Below, in pieces: positions 48,750 through 60,713 of a stretch of 64,000 bases of DNA. Under the pieces are notes generated by a model. It searched no databases, was not told the DNA's origin, and saw only the letters and a program-made list of their open reading frames with translations. This stretch comes from Citrus sinensis. Lineage: Eukaryota; Streptophyta; Magnoliopsida; Sapindales; Rutaceae. Numbering within the stretch: position 1 is the first letter of the stretch; every line of letters begins with the position of its first letter. Both the position numbers and the translations under genes were made by a program. The stretch spans positions 5,996,001-6,060,000 of the forward strand of contig NC_068562.1 in NCBI RefSeq assembly GCF_022201045.2, written 5' to 3'.

Positions 48750-51700
48750 TCACCGAACTTTAAAAGGTGTTGCCACGCTCTTCCCAAAGCAGCTACTATC
48801 GTCAGTGGAAGTATTCTCATCTTTGCAGAACCCACTAGGTTTAGACATTTTTTCAGTGCCTCTACATCTGCAGCAAACAAACCTAGCTGGAACTGCATCG
48901 GAATCATGAATGCCAGAACATCTTGTGTGCTGCCACACCCCGCACACATCGCAAGCAAACATCCTTTCCCCATCATCATCCTTAGCTCCACAGATGCAAT
49001 CCACCGTCCATCTCTCAATGCCTCTCTCCATTCTGTATTTGCTAAGCCCATTTTTCCCTAGGCATCTCCCTCGAACTCGAACTGATTCTGCGGCCCCTAG
49101 TAAGAGTTTAACCTGGGTGGAATCATCTACACCACTATAGCCAAGAAGCTCATCGGCCTGAAATCTTCTAAATACTAAATATACATCTTGGAAAGCACTT
49201 GATGCTTCAGTTTTGAGGTCAGAAACGGTAGCATTTCTAGGCAAGACAATTATCTCGGAAGGTGGATCAGGGACATTATCTTCGGATGGATCCATGAGTT
49301 CTAACTGACATGAGAGGCGGATTGTGTATGAATCATTAATTGAGGAAGTCTTTTCAGGCTTGTAATCTTTCATGAACTGCTTGCAGTCAATGAGCTTTGT
49401 AGCTGAACTGATAGCAAGATCCCTTATTGCCTCAGGTCCATAGTTTAGCATGGTTTGTGGATGCAACAGACTCTCAAAAAAGAGTTTCAGGTCTCGCAGG
49501 AGAATTTCTTGAGATGGATGCTTAACAACAGGAGAATCATTGCAAGATGTAACACCATTGAAGGATTCATTAGCTGCCTCAAGTCTGTGACAGAGACAAC
49601 AATAAAGTAAATCATCTTTACTCAATATAAAAATCATAAAGAACTAAACAGAGAAGTCAAATGACAAGAAACCCCCCAAGTTTCATGCATAAAACAATTT
49701 GTTCTAAATATACTATTTAAAAAGGCTTCAATGTAAATGGCAAAACACAGTTCCAACCTATGGTATCAAAATAAACATATTTTAGTAAAGAGTGGTATCT
49801 GAAATAACTTTCAATTATAACAAAAAAGAAAGCCTGGATCATAATCAAGAAAATAGCTGACACAAATAATTTCAATAGGAAGTAAATGCTGACCTGTACT
49901 CAAATACACCCGAATCCGGATTGCACCTGGCTACAACCACCATCCCATCAGCTGCTAATTTTCCTCCAAGCTCCTTGAGACAATGATCAAGTAGCTCTGG
50001 TTGAGCCACTTTGCATACTGCACCCCTAAGAGTTCGCCAACTAACCCAATTGGATCCAGACACAGCCCGAAGTACTCTAAACATGGCTTCATCCACACGT
50101 TCAATTTCTCCCTTAGTCCAAGAGTGCAAGACCCCTGGGGTACAAGGACTAAGCTTCTTGCAAGTTGCATCATCAATGCGAGTAGAGGAAGACTTGTGGT
50201 TGTCATAAATTAACTTCATCAAGAAAGAAAATAGATCTCTTATATTTACAAGCTCACACTCAGATAATGACTGGTAAAATGAGATTCTGTCTTGCAGATG
50301 AGTGCGAGGTTTCCGTCCTTGAGAAAAAAAGATGGACAATGGCATGGTAGAAAGGGTTTCCACAGCTGATTTATAGGCATCGTGAGTGAGAGCAAAACTA
50401 CCAGCACCAAATTCATAACCCCAGTCACCATACCACGGATGGCCTTTGGTTACGGCATGAAGCAGCCGGTACTCCAATCCGTACTTTTTTGATACATCCA
50501 TCACACTAACCTTTCTATTTACCAAGAGAAAAAGACAAATTAGCTGGATTCTAACTCGCTGCTAGTGTTAGATAATTGATGATTCCAGAGTTACTGAACT
50601 TAACATGCAAAACAAAAACTAATCACAAGGAAGATCTAGCATAATATAGTTATCTGAAACCCTAACCTGACTCCAAGAGCTTTACATAACCGATCCCAAA
50701 AGTCCATGATATGACAACCTGCAAGGACCCTAGATCCACCTTCTCTGCCATTGACCCTAAGAAGATGGCCATAACCATTCGCATGAACCACTCCATGTAA
50801 AAGATGAGTAGTATCCTCTAACTGGTGGTACACCCAATCCTCAACATCATCCGTCGTCGTCACATGGTTGCATGTCTTGCACCTTACAATGAAAAACCAA
50901 GAATAATGTAAACAAATTTGATGTGGTTGAAGTACCAAAAATACAACAAATAAGAATTAATTCTTCTTTTAAATGAATTCTGGTTAATACATCGATACAT
51001 CCAAATCATTGAGACATTGTCACAATGTTATTGAGATAAATTATAATGCAAAGGACAGACACAATGGCTAACCAGTAAAAAGAATAAAATCACTCACCTG
51101 GATTCTGACAAATGCAGGGCATCCCCACAGCACGTACATGGTTTGTTATACCCACCAATGGAATTACCATCAGCCTTGACAATGAAATGGTAGCGTTTAC
51201 TGCTTACAGGATTGCCACTCCAACCTAAAAATCAAAATAAAAAATGCACGATAAGAAATCTAATGACAGAAATTTGCTGTTATGTGCAATATATTTAAAT
51301 TTCTGCAAGAAAGCTACACTGCATGATGACAAATTTTACAGTCCATCAGTAAAATGACATTTCCTGTCCTATCCTAAAAGTTCTTCAAAAAACCACAAGT
51401 CAGTTCAATGCAGTTAAGGTCACAGTTGATTCGAACCAAACAAAAGCCACAATATTAAAAGTAATTCATTTGAACAAGGCCAGAATCAAATTTTAGTAGA
51501 TGGAACTCATGAAACATATATTCTCAGCTCATTCACAAACAACAGTACAGGCGCAAAGGTTTTTATATCATAATCATATCATAACGAAAACTCATCAGCA
51601 ACGTCAGACAAAAGGTTAAACCACGCCCCATATCAATCAAAACATAAGATTCTCGGCCGAAAAAAATAAATCAAAACATGAGCACATTAGAAAGACTGAA

Positions 51701-52885
51701 AGACTACGGATACACAAAAAAAAAAAAAGTTTTATAAAAAAAAAACTTGAGTATTTTACGTGTATGTCAAAAGAAAACTTGTATTTTAACATCAATGTTT
51801 ACCAATCCAGTATGATCAGCTTAAATATAATAAAAAAACTAATCGAGTATTAATCCATTTGATGACGTGTCCCAGAATTTTACGACGTCAAGTGAAGAGT
51901 AAGCATTAGAATCACTTATTGATGTTCACTTTCTCAAATATCAACCACGGATGTCCAAGTATTTACAAGCATGCCATCCTACAATCACACTTAGATAACT
52001 AGCAGTCCATACTTAAATTATGAGGGCTATTCTGGGGTAGGAAACTAAGTCGTGCGACCACCAAATAATAGTTGTCACGCAACCGCTAAAGAATGGTGTC
52101 CAGTCACATCAATATGGAGGCCAATATGATTAAAAACTGCTACGTGTCCTTCAAACCGCACACGAAAATAACATCTCTCTATAGACAAGGGCCCCGCGTT
52201 GCCCACAAACTTAACACTAAACGCGTCTCCGTACATCTCGTGAGAAATTGCCAGGTGTAAACTAATGCGTCCCCAGACTTAAAACTTTTCTCTTTGTTCT
52301 TATCCGTTAAGATTTTCATATCCACCGTTCATTAAAAAAAAGCCATCTCACGATATAACCGCATGAGTTATCGCTAAACTTTACAAAAACAAAAGAATCT
52401 CTGATTTCCCGCCTTAGAGACCGGCTACCGGGAACAAAAAGCCAAAGACTTTCCTAGAATTGCGTGGAGCAACATAAAAAATAAAAAAAGAAATAAAAAA
52501 ATTAGAGAAGAGAGACTCGGTCAACAAGAATGAACTCGGAACGTGTCAACTCACCAACAACTCGGCACTGATCGCAGTATACAGATCTGGATCTGGCGAC
52601 GTCTTCCTCCACCACGTCCAAACACACAGTGAGCGGGGTCGTGGAATCAGAACCGTCCGTTGCGTCAGCGACTCGGAACAGTATCTGCCACGTAAGAAGG
52701 TGGGGTAACAGGGAGGAGGGTGGCGGCATCAACGCGTGATTAGCCAAAAAAGATCTAATACTAGTCCTAAACGGCGCCGTTGGAGCAGATCCAGAACCGT
52801 CGGTAGAAGGAAAAGTAAGGAAGTCGTTAAGATCCGCGGTGACTCTTCGCTTCATCCGCTTCAATGGCCTGCCGTTCACAACCAT
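48750..52885 (-). CDS. PHD-finger protein of the MMD1/At1g33420 group
   Basis: Five exons, 52555-52885, 51098-51224, 50667-50882, 49894-50514 and 48750-49584, encode 709 residues, about the family length. The N-terminus (MVVNGRPLKRMKRRVTADL) is basic and nuclear-like. Internal Cys-rich pieces are CDQC and CTCCGD, then RCKTCNHVTTTDDVEDWVYH. A PHD finger sits near the C-terminus (about residues 640-690): CICGAKDDDGERMFACDVC, then GVWQHTRC and FVCCRC, the C4HC3 order with the Trp of a H3K4me3-reading pocket. Relatives include MMD1/DUET, needed for male meiosis, and the broader At1g33420 type. Which one this is cannot be settled from here. A nuclear chromatin-reader role is inferred. The stop lies just before a 3' UTR running to about 48430. 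Confidence 0.9.
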
Positions 52886-53079
52886 ATCTTGGATCTGGAA
52901 ACAGAGGGATAGTTGATCGCACGGTGTAGATTAGAGAAAGCGAGATTTGTATGTGATGCGATTCTGTGTAGTGTGTGGTCTTTTCGGTTTGGGCTTGTGT
53001 TTTGAGAGGGAAAATAAAAAGGAACGTTTGATGAGATTGTGTAGGGTTGTATGTTTGGTCAGATGAGATCAGCACAGAT

Positions 53080-54182
53080 CATGATTCATCAAAACTCTGT
53101 GATTGATTTTATTTGATTGATTAGTTATTTAGATTTAGCTTTAAGTTTGTTTCTCGCTTTTATTTATTTAATTTATTTATATTTTTGGGAATTCGAATCC
53201 GACAGAAACGTAAAGGCGGTTTGGGTAAAGAGAATAGGAGAAAGAAAGAGAAAGTTGTTAGTATCGAAAACTTCGTTGTTAAGCGTGTTCAGCGATACAT
53301 GTACCTTTTAAATTAGAAGACTGGGAGGCCATCGGTTTTTATGGAATTACTTAAATACCCCTACGCCTTGTCCTTTTTTTTTGGGTTTGTTTGTCGAGTC
53401 TTACTCTTTGTCAGCTTAGATAACGGGTGAACAGAACTAGTGCCGAAATACTGGATGGGAAAGTAGTAATTTTACTTGTTCTAGGGAAACTCACTTCTCA
53501 ATTGGTGCGCGGACACAATGCCAGGCGCGGATACAAAATGAAGGATTCAAAATCTCTGTTTTTATTATTAAACATTTCAAGTTTACATGTTGCCTTTCTA
53601 GAGCTTTCCTAGATGATTAATTAATTGATTATAATCTTACCTTTGGCAACACATTTTTTAAATAACTAATACGATTCCTTAAAAAATGTAAATTTCGAAT
53701 AAAATTTAAATATATTTCTTTTTTTTTCACATAGAAATCTGATTATATACGCACCGCCACACATGTTATTATGTACGATAGCACGATAGATCACGTGTCA
53801 TGATTTAATTAGTTCAAATCGACTCATAAAATTGTGATACATGCCCTATCACGCACAAAAAAATGTGTGACATTGCACAGCAGATCACGACTTTTTCATA
53901 TATAACTCGATTTTTATTATTGTTATGTAAATGACATTTGAAACTACTCAAACTTTCCTATAGATTTTCACTTCAGTAGCTCTCTTTTGTTAAGAGAGAA
54001 TTTACTTTTTGGAAGAAGACAGGCCCAAGCCAGGTCTGGCTCTTGGACATGACTCAAACACACAAATGTTGATTATTCTTTTTGGAGAGGTGCTTTTAAC
54101 TCCCTTAATAGTTCGGAAAAAAATACCTCTTGTGAATTTACTGCTTTACATTAATTAAAATATATTGCTTTAACCTTATTTT
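53080..54182. other. Spacer upstream of the PHD gene
   Basis: It includes the PHD gene's promoter side (about 52890-53100) and AT-rich DNA. I see no gene or clear repeat up to the retroposon's target duplication. Confidence 0.45.
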
Positions 54183-54198
54183 AGTCACATGAGAAGAC

Positions 54199-54520
54199 GC
54201 CACTTCGGCCTTGGCCGAAGTGGTGGGCTGCTGCTTGTGAGGGCAGCGGTTCTAGCCCCCACAAAAGCATTGTGGGGGCTAAATGTTCTTTATATCCTTC
54301 TCCCTTGCGAAATGCAAGTGGAGTATGGACATCCTCTCCTGTGAGGGGTTATTTGTATTGGGCATGTACTTCATAGAATTCATTGTAATAATGTAAGTCC
54401 CAATCATGTATATCTGATTGTAAATATCAGTGTAATACCTCTGCTACAATAAGCAGTTGTTGTAAATATCTGTGTAATGCAGTAATCTGATGATTAATCA
54501 GTCTCAAAAAAAAAAAAAAA
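54199..54520 (+). mobile_element. SINE-like retroposon with 15-16 bp target duplication
   Basis: GTCACATGAGAAGAC occurs at 54184-54198 and again at 54521-54535. Between them is a 322-bp insert ending in an A-run of about 15, the signature of LINE-driven retroposition. Near the 5' end are possible Pol III promoter boxes: TGGCCGAAGTGG (54212-54223) as box A and GGTTCTAGCCC (54248-54258) as box B, about 25 bases apart between box ends. The A-box overlaps a perfect 11-bp-arm hairpin (54200-54223). A second perfect hairpin (AGCCCCCACAA against TTGTGGGGGCT, 54254-54280) follows the B-box start. No coding region is present. Confidence 0.8.
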
Positions 54521-54559
54521 GTCACATGAGAAGACAAAATTCTTCTTTCATGCTTAGTA

Positions 54560-55440
54560 GGAGTGGGAATTAATTTGGTTCGGTTCGGTTTTGAGATAAA
54601 ACGAAAATTTCAATTCAGTTCAGGTAGGAAATCCAAGAAAACCAATTGGTCTTTAAGGAAAATAAAAATCAAATCGAAACTGAAAGCTTAGTTCAATTCA
54701 GTTTTGGTTTTTCGATTCGATTTCAGTTTTTTGATAACGATTCACTTAATGGTTTAGGTTAACAAATCAAATTTTAGTTCAGCTAACAGTTCAAATTTTG
54801 GTTTGAATTTTGGTTCAATCCAATCCGGTCCAATTTGATTTTTTGATTCATTTTATATTTCAAAGCTTGTACTCCTTATTTTCCTATGAATCTAAGAAAT
54901 TATGAGTTTTTTTTTTTATGAGGTTTATCCTAAAAACCTTAGAAGTTATGAACCTCAAAACCTATAATGTTTTATTCTAAGTGGTTTGTCATAGAGACTT
55001 TCGAACATATGAGGTTTTATTTTAGGTGGTTTGCATTATGAACCTTAAAACCCAAAAGGTTTATCCTATAGGAGGTTTTTACTAGAATCTTGTGATCTTA
55101 ATAACCTTTTTGGAACCTAAGAGGTTTTATATTAGGTAATTTGTCTTACAAATCTTGGAACTTAGAGTGTTTATCCTATAAACATTGGAACTTAGGATTT
55201 TTAGAGGTTAAAAAATTCATAACTTTGAAGGTTTTATCTTAGGTGGTTTGTCCTATAAACCTTTGAATCTAAGAAGTTTTGAAACTTGGAGCTTAGGAAC
55301 TCTAGAATCTATGTGGTTGAGGTTTATTTTAGGAACCTTAGAGGTTATGAACCTCGAAATTTAGGATTTTTATCCTAAGAATTTTTTAGGTTAGGAATCT
55401 TAGAACGTAAGAGGTTTCTTTTAATAATTTTTGTTTATCT
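54560..55440. repeat. Degenerate repeat region (GGTTCGG-rich, then about 108-bp-spaced units)
   Basis: 54560-54850 is rich in GGTTCGGTT/TTCAGTTC/TTGGTTTG phrases. From about 54900 to 55430 a phrase like TTTTATTTTAGGTGGTTTGT followed by an AACCTTGGAAC-like tail recurs, with starts at about 54970, 55015, 55125 and 55232. Intervening AACCT/AGGTT words are also repeated in both orientations. It is a decayed tandem repeat with no coding potential. Confidence 0.65.
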
Positions 55441-56639
55441 CCTCTTGGACTTTGTCGGGACCATATTTATCTTGGCTCTAGTGAGGCCTATTATTTTTTA
55501 TCTGATAGAAATGGAAAAAGAAAGAGGGAGAATATACAAGAGTAGTGAATTTGGAAGAAAATTTTATGAATAAAAGGAATAATCTATTTAACAAATCAAA
55601 ATAACAAGTAATGCAAGACAAAATAATTTGATTGTAGACTAATAGATTCAAAAGCCATCACAACAATTAAAAATTAATTTTATCTTTTTTTTTTTTTTAG
55701 AAAACTTCTATTCAGGCATCAGAGGAAAAGTTTCATTGTAATTTTAGGATTTCTCTTTAGCTGAATTTTTCTTTCTTTCTTGTTGATTGATTAGTTCTTC
55801 TTGCTCTCACATAAATAGTAACAGAAAAACCAATGTGGTTTGAAGAGGAGGGTTCATTGAGGGTTAGTGTTGGTATTAAGAGGGGTGTCAACCGAATTTT
55901 TTTTTTAAGAGTTAATTTTCAAATATTTAAAATAATAAAACAGAAAAGGGGTGTTAAGAGATAATGAAGCGTGGATGTAGCACTACTCTTTTTTTCGAGG
56001 GTCCAGGGCCTCCACTGATAAGACTTGGGCCAAGTCCAAGTACATTTTCTTGTCTTAATTTTAATTTTTTTCTGATTTTTTTAATAACAATAATTAATCT
56101 TCAAGTTCGAAAAATTGTACTGATATACTTTCAGTTCTTTTCTTTTCTTTTTGGTTTCTTGAAAGCTTCATTCATTTATTATTATATAATTCTTTGTTAT
56201 GCGTGTTGTTATTGTAGAGTCGTAGATTTCATTTTCTGCATTGCATTTTTTTTTTTGTTTTGCTATTGAAAATGTTTGCTAGAAAACTGTATGATACCTT
56301 CTTCAAAAAAAAAATAAATTTATTTTAAAATTATTTTTATCTCTTCAGTGGCCATTAAAGTGTATTTTTATTTACTCTACCAGCAACTCAATTCCCCAAC
56401 GCACGTGTGAGCGAGATAAAACCACAGACATCTTGTTTTTGTATAAAAATTTTTTATTTCAATTATATAAGAAATTTTATTATTTCAGTTAGATGACGCT
56501 TGTTTTTATATACCAACTAGTTTTTACTGAGTCAAAAAGGAGAAGAAAAGTATGGCCAAATTAAAAAAAGGCAGAAACTGAAGAACTGTTGCTTTTTGAT
56601 CAGAAACGTTCGTCACTTTTCTAAAAGAAAAGCATATTC
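55441..56639. other. Spacer, no gene seen
   Basis: This is AT-rich DNA with T-runs. The open frame at 55964-56269 is hydrophobic by composition and matches nothing I know. Confidence 0.45.
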
Positions 56640-56647
56640 CCCATGCT

Positions 56648-58861
56648 CAGAGGCGGATCCATTAGTGGGCTATACCGGGCTGTAGCCCGGTATAGAAAAG
56701 GAAAAAAAAATCAAATATGTTAGTTAAAATTACAATCATGCCACTAATAATTAATTACAAGAGTGCCATTGAAACTAAAAAAAAGGAAAGAATCTTTACC
56801 TAATTCACTTTTTCTTTACTCTCAACCGACAACAATTCTCAAAGCCAAGAATTAAAAAAATCGATTGTCCTCTTCACGATTCTTCATCTGCTTCGTCTTC
56901 CAATTTCTTGGGCTTTGCATGTTTTTCTACTGGTATGCTTTCACAACTTATATAAAAATCTTATTTTTTTGTGATGGATTTTACTAGTTTGCTCTATATT
57001 TTATTTTGATTCATTATTTTGAATTTGTAATTGGCTATTTAGTTTTTGTGATTGGTTTTGCTGATTTGCTCTGTAATTTGTTTTGATTCATTAGTTTGTA
57101 AAGTTTCAATTTTGATTGCTATCCATATATGTCCTGGTAAAACTCAAGCAAATTGAATTTAATAGTTGTACAACTTTTAAAATGGAATTATTAATTGTTT
57201 AATAATTAAATTATTTGATTGGCTTAATAATTAAAGATGAAAAAAATTTAAATTGTTTAATTTATTTAAGCATGTTAATTAAGCTTGTATATTATTTTGA
57301 ATATTTGATTGGCTTTTTTTTAATAAGTTTTGTGATTTATTAGTTTGAGTTGATTTATTATGGTTATTTTTTCACTAATAATTTTTTTTATAATGGAAAA
57401 GATGAAAAAAATTGAATTGTTTAATTTATTTAAGCATGCTAATTAAGCTTGTAAATTGTAATTATTAATTAATTTATTAATTCTTATGTAGTTTCATGTT
57501 ATGGTAATTTATAGGTTATAATGTCCGATAAATCCAAGCCGAGGAAACTCTACTTTCATTCTTTGCCAAAGTAAATGGCGGTCAATCATCAAATGAAACA
57601 AGTTCTCCGTGCAATATTGATGCCTCAAGTTCTCTTAAATCTCAAAGAGCTGAATTTGAGAAAGTTGATACTCCAACTAGTATTGACACCCCTTATTGAG
57701 ATGTTTGGTGCAACTCTTGAAGTTCTAAGAAAGATGATTAATGATGGGCCCAGTCGAGATATGCGTGGAGAAGCTAAAAGTGCGTATAGAGAAATGAAAT
57801 CCTTCGAGTTTGTGTTCATTTTACTTTTGTTGCATAGAGTTCTTGGGATCTCTGATATTCTTTGCCGAGCATTACAAGCAAAATCTTTAGACATCTTGAA
57901 TGCTTTGAATTATATCACAAGTACTAAAAGGCTTTTGCAAGAATTTCGAGATAATGGTTGGGATGATTTTGTTAGAAGTGTGGAATCATTTTGTGGAAAG
58001 CATGACATTAGTGTGGCTGATATGAGTGTTCGTTATATGGAAGGTACAAGACGCTCTTGTCAACAAAAAGATTATATTACAGTTGAGCATCATTATCACT
58101 TTGATATATTTAATGATGTAATAGATTTTCAATTGACAGAGATAAATAGCAGGTTCCCAGAGCAAACTATGGAACTCCTTACTCTAAGCTCGGCTTTGGA
58201 TCCAATCGATGGGTTTAAATTATTTGATATAGATCGTATTTGTTGTCTTGCTGAGAAATTTTATCCTCATGATTTCACTGCAAATGAGATTTTTGCTTTG
58301 AGAAGAGAATTGGAGCATTACAAGTTTGATGTGCTTTCTCATCCACTTTTTCAACAAGTTGCATCACTTTCTGAGTTATGTCGACGATTAATTGAAACAA
58401 AGAAGTCACAACACTATTTCTTGATTGATAGATTAATTCGTCTAGTGTTGACTCTTCCAGTGTCTACAGCCACAACAGAGCGTGCATTTTCAGCCATGAG
58501 CCTTATCAAGACATCACTTCGCAATAAGATGGAAAATGAGTTTCTTTCAAATTGTATGGTTGTCTATGTTGAAAGAGAAATTGCAGATACTATTGTTCCA
58601 GAATCCATAATTGATGAATTTTATTATTTGAAGCCGCGAAAAGTACAATTTTAGTTATATTTTTGTATTGACTACATTTTTATTTTTTATTTTTATATAA
58701 TTATTTTGTTTAAAGTAATTATTATTTAGTGTAAGATTTCTAATGCTCTCATCTTATTATGTGTATTTTATTTTTTTCTTATAAAATTTTATGTTCACTT
58801 TACAATATAACCTTCCTTTTAAATTAGCCCGGGGTACTTTCAAATCCTGGATCCGCCCCTG
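56648..58861 (+). mobile_element. Internally deleted hAT transposon
   Basis: An 8-bp target duplication, CCCATGCT, flanks the element (56640-56647 and 58862-58869). Terminal inverted repeats are CAGAGGCGGATCCA on the left and TGGATCCGCCCCTG on the right (one mismatch). Just inside the left end is a perfect subterminal palindrome (CTATACCGGGCT/AGCCCGGTATAG, 56670-56695). The 2,214-bp element encodes only part of a ZMYM1/TTF-type hAT transposase, so it could move only with help from an intact relative. Clean ends and duplication suggest a fairly recent insertion. Confidence 0.93.
57521..58654 (+). pseudogene. Truncated hAT transposase (C-terminal half)
   Basis: The N-terminal start (MSDKSKPRK, ATG at 57521) hits a stop at 57572-57574. 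The familiar continuation (FFAKVNGGQSSNETSS, then SLKSQRAEFEKVDTP) lies in another frame, up to about 57700. An internal deletion then removes the TTF zinc finger and DUF4371 region. The frame from 57575 resumes at about MFGATLEVLRKMINDGPS and runs to the stop at 58652-58654. That C-terminal part is intact: SARYMEGT-like (here SVRYMEGTRRSCQQ), HHYHFDIFNDVIDFQL, LSSALDP and the hAT dimerisation motif LPVSTATTERAFSAM. It cannot make a full transposase. Confidence 0.85.
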
Positions 58862-58976
58862 CCCATGCTTTACGGTTACCTCTACGGCATCAACATCCTA
58901 TAAGCTCCATCTTCCATTTGATAAATTAAAGAGGGGAAGAAGAAGAAGAAGAAGATCAAAGGACAATATTCTAAAG

Positions 58977-60713
58977 ATGGAAAAGCCATGGTCGAGTTTT
59001 GCTATAATTCTCATTTCTTGTTTGTTTGTTGTTGCTCGGAAGAATGGAAGTGTTGTAGGGCAGCAATTTCCAGCAATGTTTGTGTTTGGAGACTCATTGG
59101 TTGATTGTGGAAACAACAATTACATAAGCTCTTTGGCAAGAGCAAACTATTTGCCATATGGCATTGATTTCATTGGAGCAGGCCCAACTGGGAGATTCTG
59201 TAATGGCAAAACTATTATTGATTTTCTTGGTAATTAAACTTTCTCTTTCATTTTCTTTCCTCTCTCTCTCGTGTTTTTTTTCGCTTCCCATACTTGCAAC
59301 GTAAGCATTGTTAATTGTTTCTGTATTTGTAGGAGATCTGTTAGGTCTTCCTCTTCTTCCACCATTTGCTACTACTTTCACAGACAGAAGAGACATTCTT
59401 ATGGGAGTAAATTATGCTTCAGCAGCTGCAGGGATCCTCAATGAGTCCGGAAAAAATCTAGTAATTATTTAACTAATTTATAATTAATTTAAGCTTTTTT
59501 TTTTCAATTTTGAAAAGATAGAGTAGCGGTTAAAATTTAAATAAAATTTTTTACCCTCTACTATTGTCTCGAATTTCAAACTCAGATGGTTAATTAAATA
59601 AAGTTATTTAAAAATTACTGACAAGACCTTGGAGACGACACATTAATTTATAAATTAAATAAAATTATTCAAAAATTACTGATAAGACCTCGAAGAACAT
59701 ATTAACTCATAATCAATTGAAGGATAATAAACTACTGCTTATTTTTCTGCTTGCTAACACGTACGTGTGTGATCATGATAATGTAACGCAGGGAGATCGG
59801 TTCAGCTTAAGCCAACAGGTTCAGAATTTCGAAACAACATTGGACCAACTAAAAAGCATAATAATGGATGAAAGAAAATTGCAACAGCACCTGGCAAAAT
59901 CATTGGTCGTTGTAAACATTGGTAGCAATGACTACATCAACAATTATCTCATGCCATCTACATACTCCTCCAGCTCCAGTTACAACCCCCAACAATATGC
60001 TGATCTCCTCATAAATCACTACACCAGCCACATTATGGTTCGTACACGACACTACTTATGGCATGCATGCTTCTATTTTTTTTTTCTTTCCCGCTTCCTC
60101 ATCAAGCGAAAGAAAATCAAAATCTGATCCTGTTGTTTCTTAATTTTTGTGATTCGTTCTTAGGAGGTGTACAATTTAGGTATGAGAAAGTTCTTGTTAG
60201 CAGCAATCGGGCCTCTGGGCTGCATGCCGAATCAACTAGCCACCGGACTTGCTCCGCCGGGAAAGTGTGTTGCTTATGTCAACGATATGGCTCAAGCATT
60301 CAACACCCGACTCATGGCTCTCGTTGATCAGCTAAGCTCCAATTACACCGAGGCTACTTTTGTTTACGGCAATACTTACGGACTGTTCACAGAGATACTC
60401 AATAACCCTGATTTTTATGGTAATAACCAACCAAATTCTCCTTGCGCATCGAATTAATCTTTCTCACTAAATCTCGTTCTAACATGTCGCAGGACTCAGT
60501 GTGACCGATAGAGGGTGTTGTGGCATAGGAAGAAATAGAGGGCAAATTACGTGCCTTCCATTTTCAATCCCATGTTTCAATAGAGACCAGTATTTGTTCT
60601 GGGATGCTTACCATCCATCACAAGCTTTTAATGAGATTGTTGCTCGAAGGGCGTACTCTGGTGGATCATCCGACTGCTATCCTATGAATGTGAAACAAAT
60701 GGCTCTAGTTTGA
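58977..60713 (+). CDS. GDSL esterase/lipase
   Basis: Five exons, 58977-59229, 59333-59460, 59792-60037, 60164-60419 and 60493-60713, encode 367 residues, the usual plant GDSL length. A signal peptide (SSFAIILISCLFVVA) precedes block I FVFGDSLVDCGNNN with the nucleophile Ser. Block II (GRFCNGK and the Gly of NYASAAAGI), block III (VVNIGSNDYINN with Asn) and block V (FWDAYHPSQAFNEIV with Asp and His) complete the SGNH set. It should be a secreted lipid or ester hydrolase of unknown substrate. The hAT element ends about 115 bp upstream of the ATG, so the leader and promoter are rearranged relative to the pre-insertion state. Confidence 0.94.

Noticed and set aside
48572-49140. Open frames on both strands overlapping the last PHD-gene exon and 3' UTR
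   Set aside because: They are antisense or alternate-frame shadows. The C4HC3 PHD frame on the minus strand is the coding one.
54560-54850. GGTTCGGTT-rich stretch considered as part of a larger retroelement end
   Set aside because: No matching second copy, primer-binding site or coding domain lies nearby. It is better described as low-complexity repeat.
55964-56269. A 101-codon open frame upstream of the hAT element
   Set aside because: Its composition is Phe/Ile/Leu-rich from T-runs. It has no recognisable domain and no splice or promoter context.
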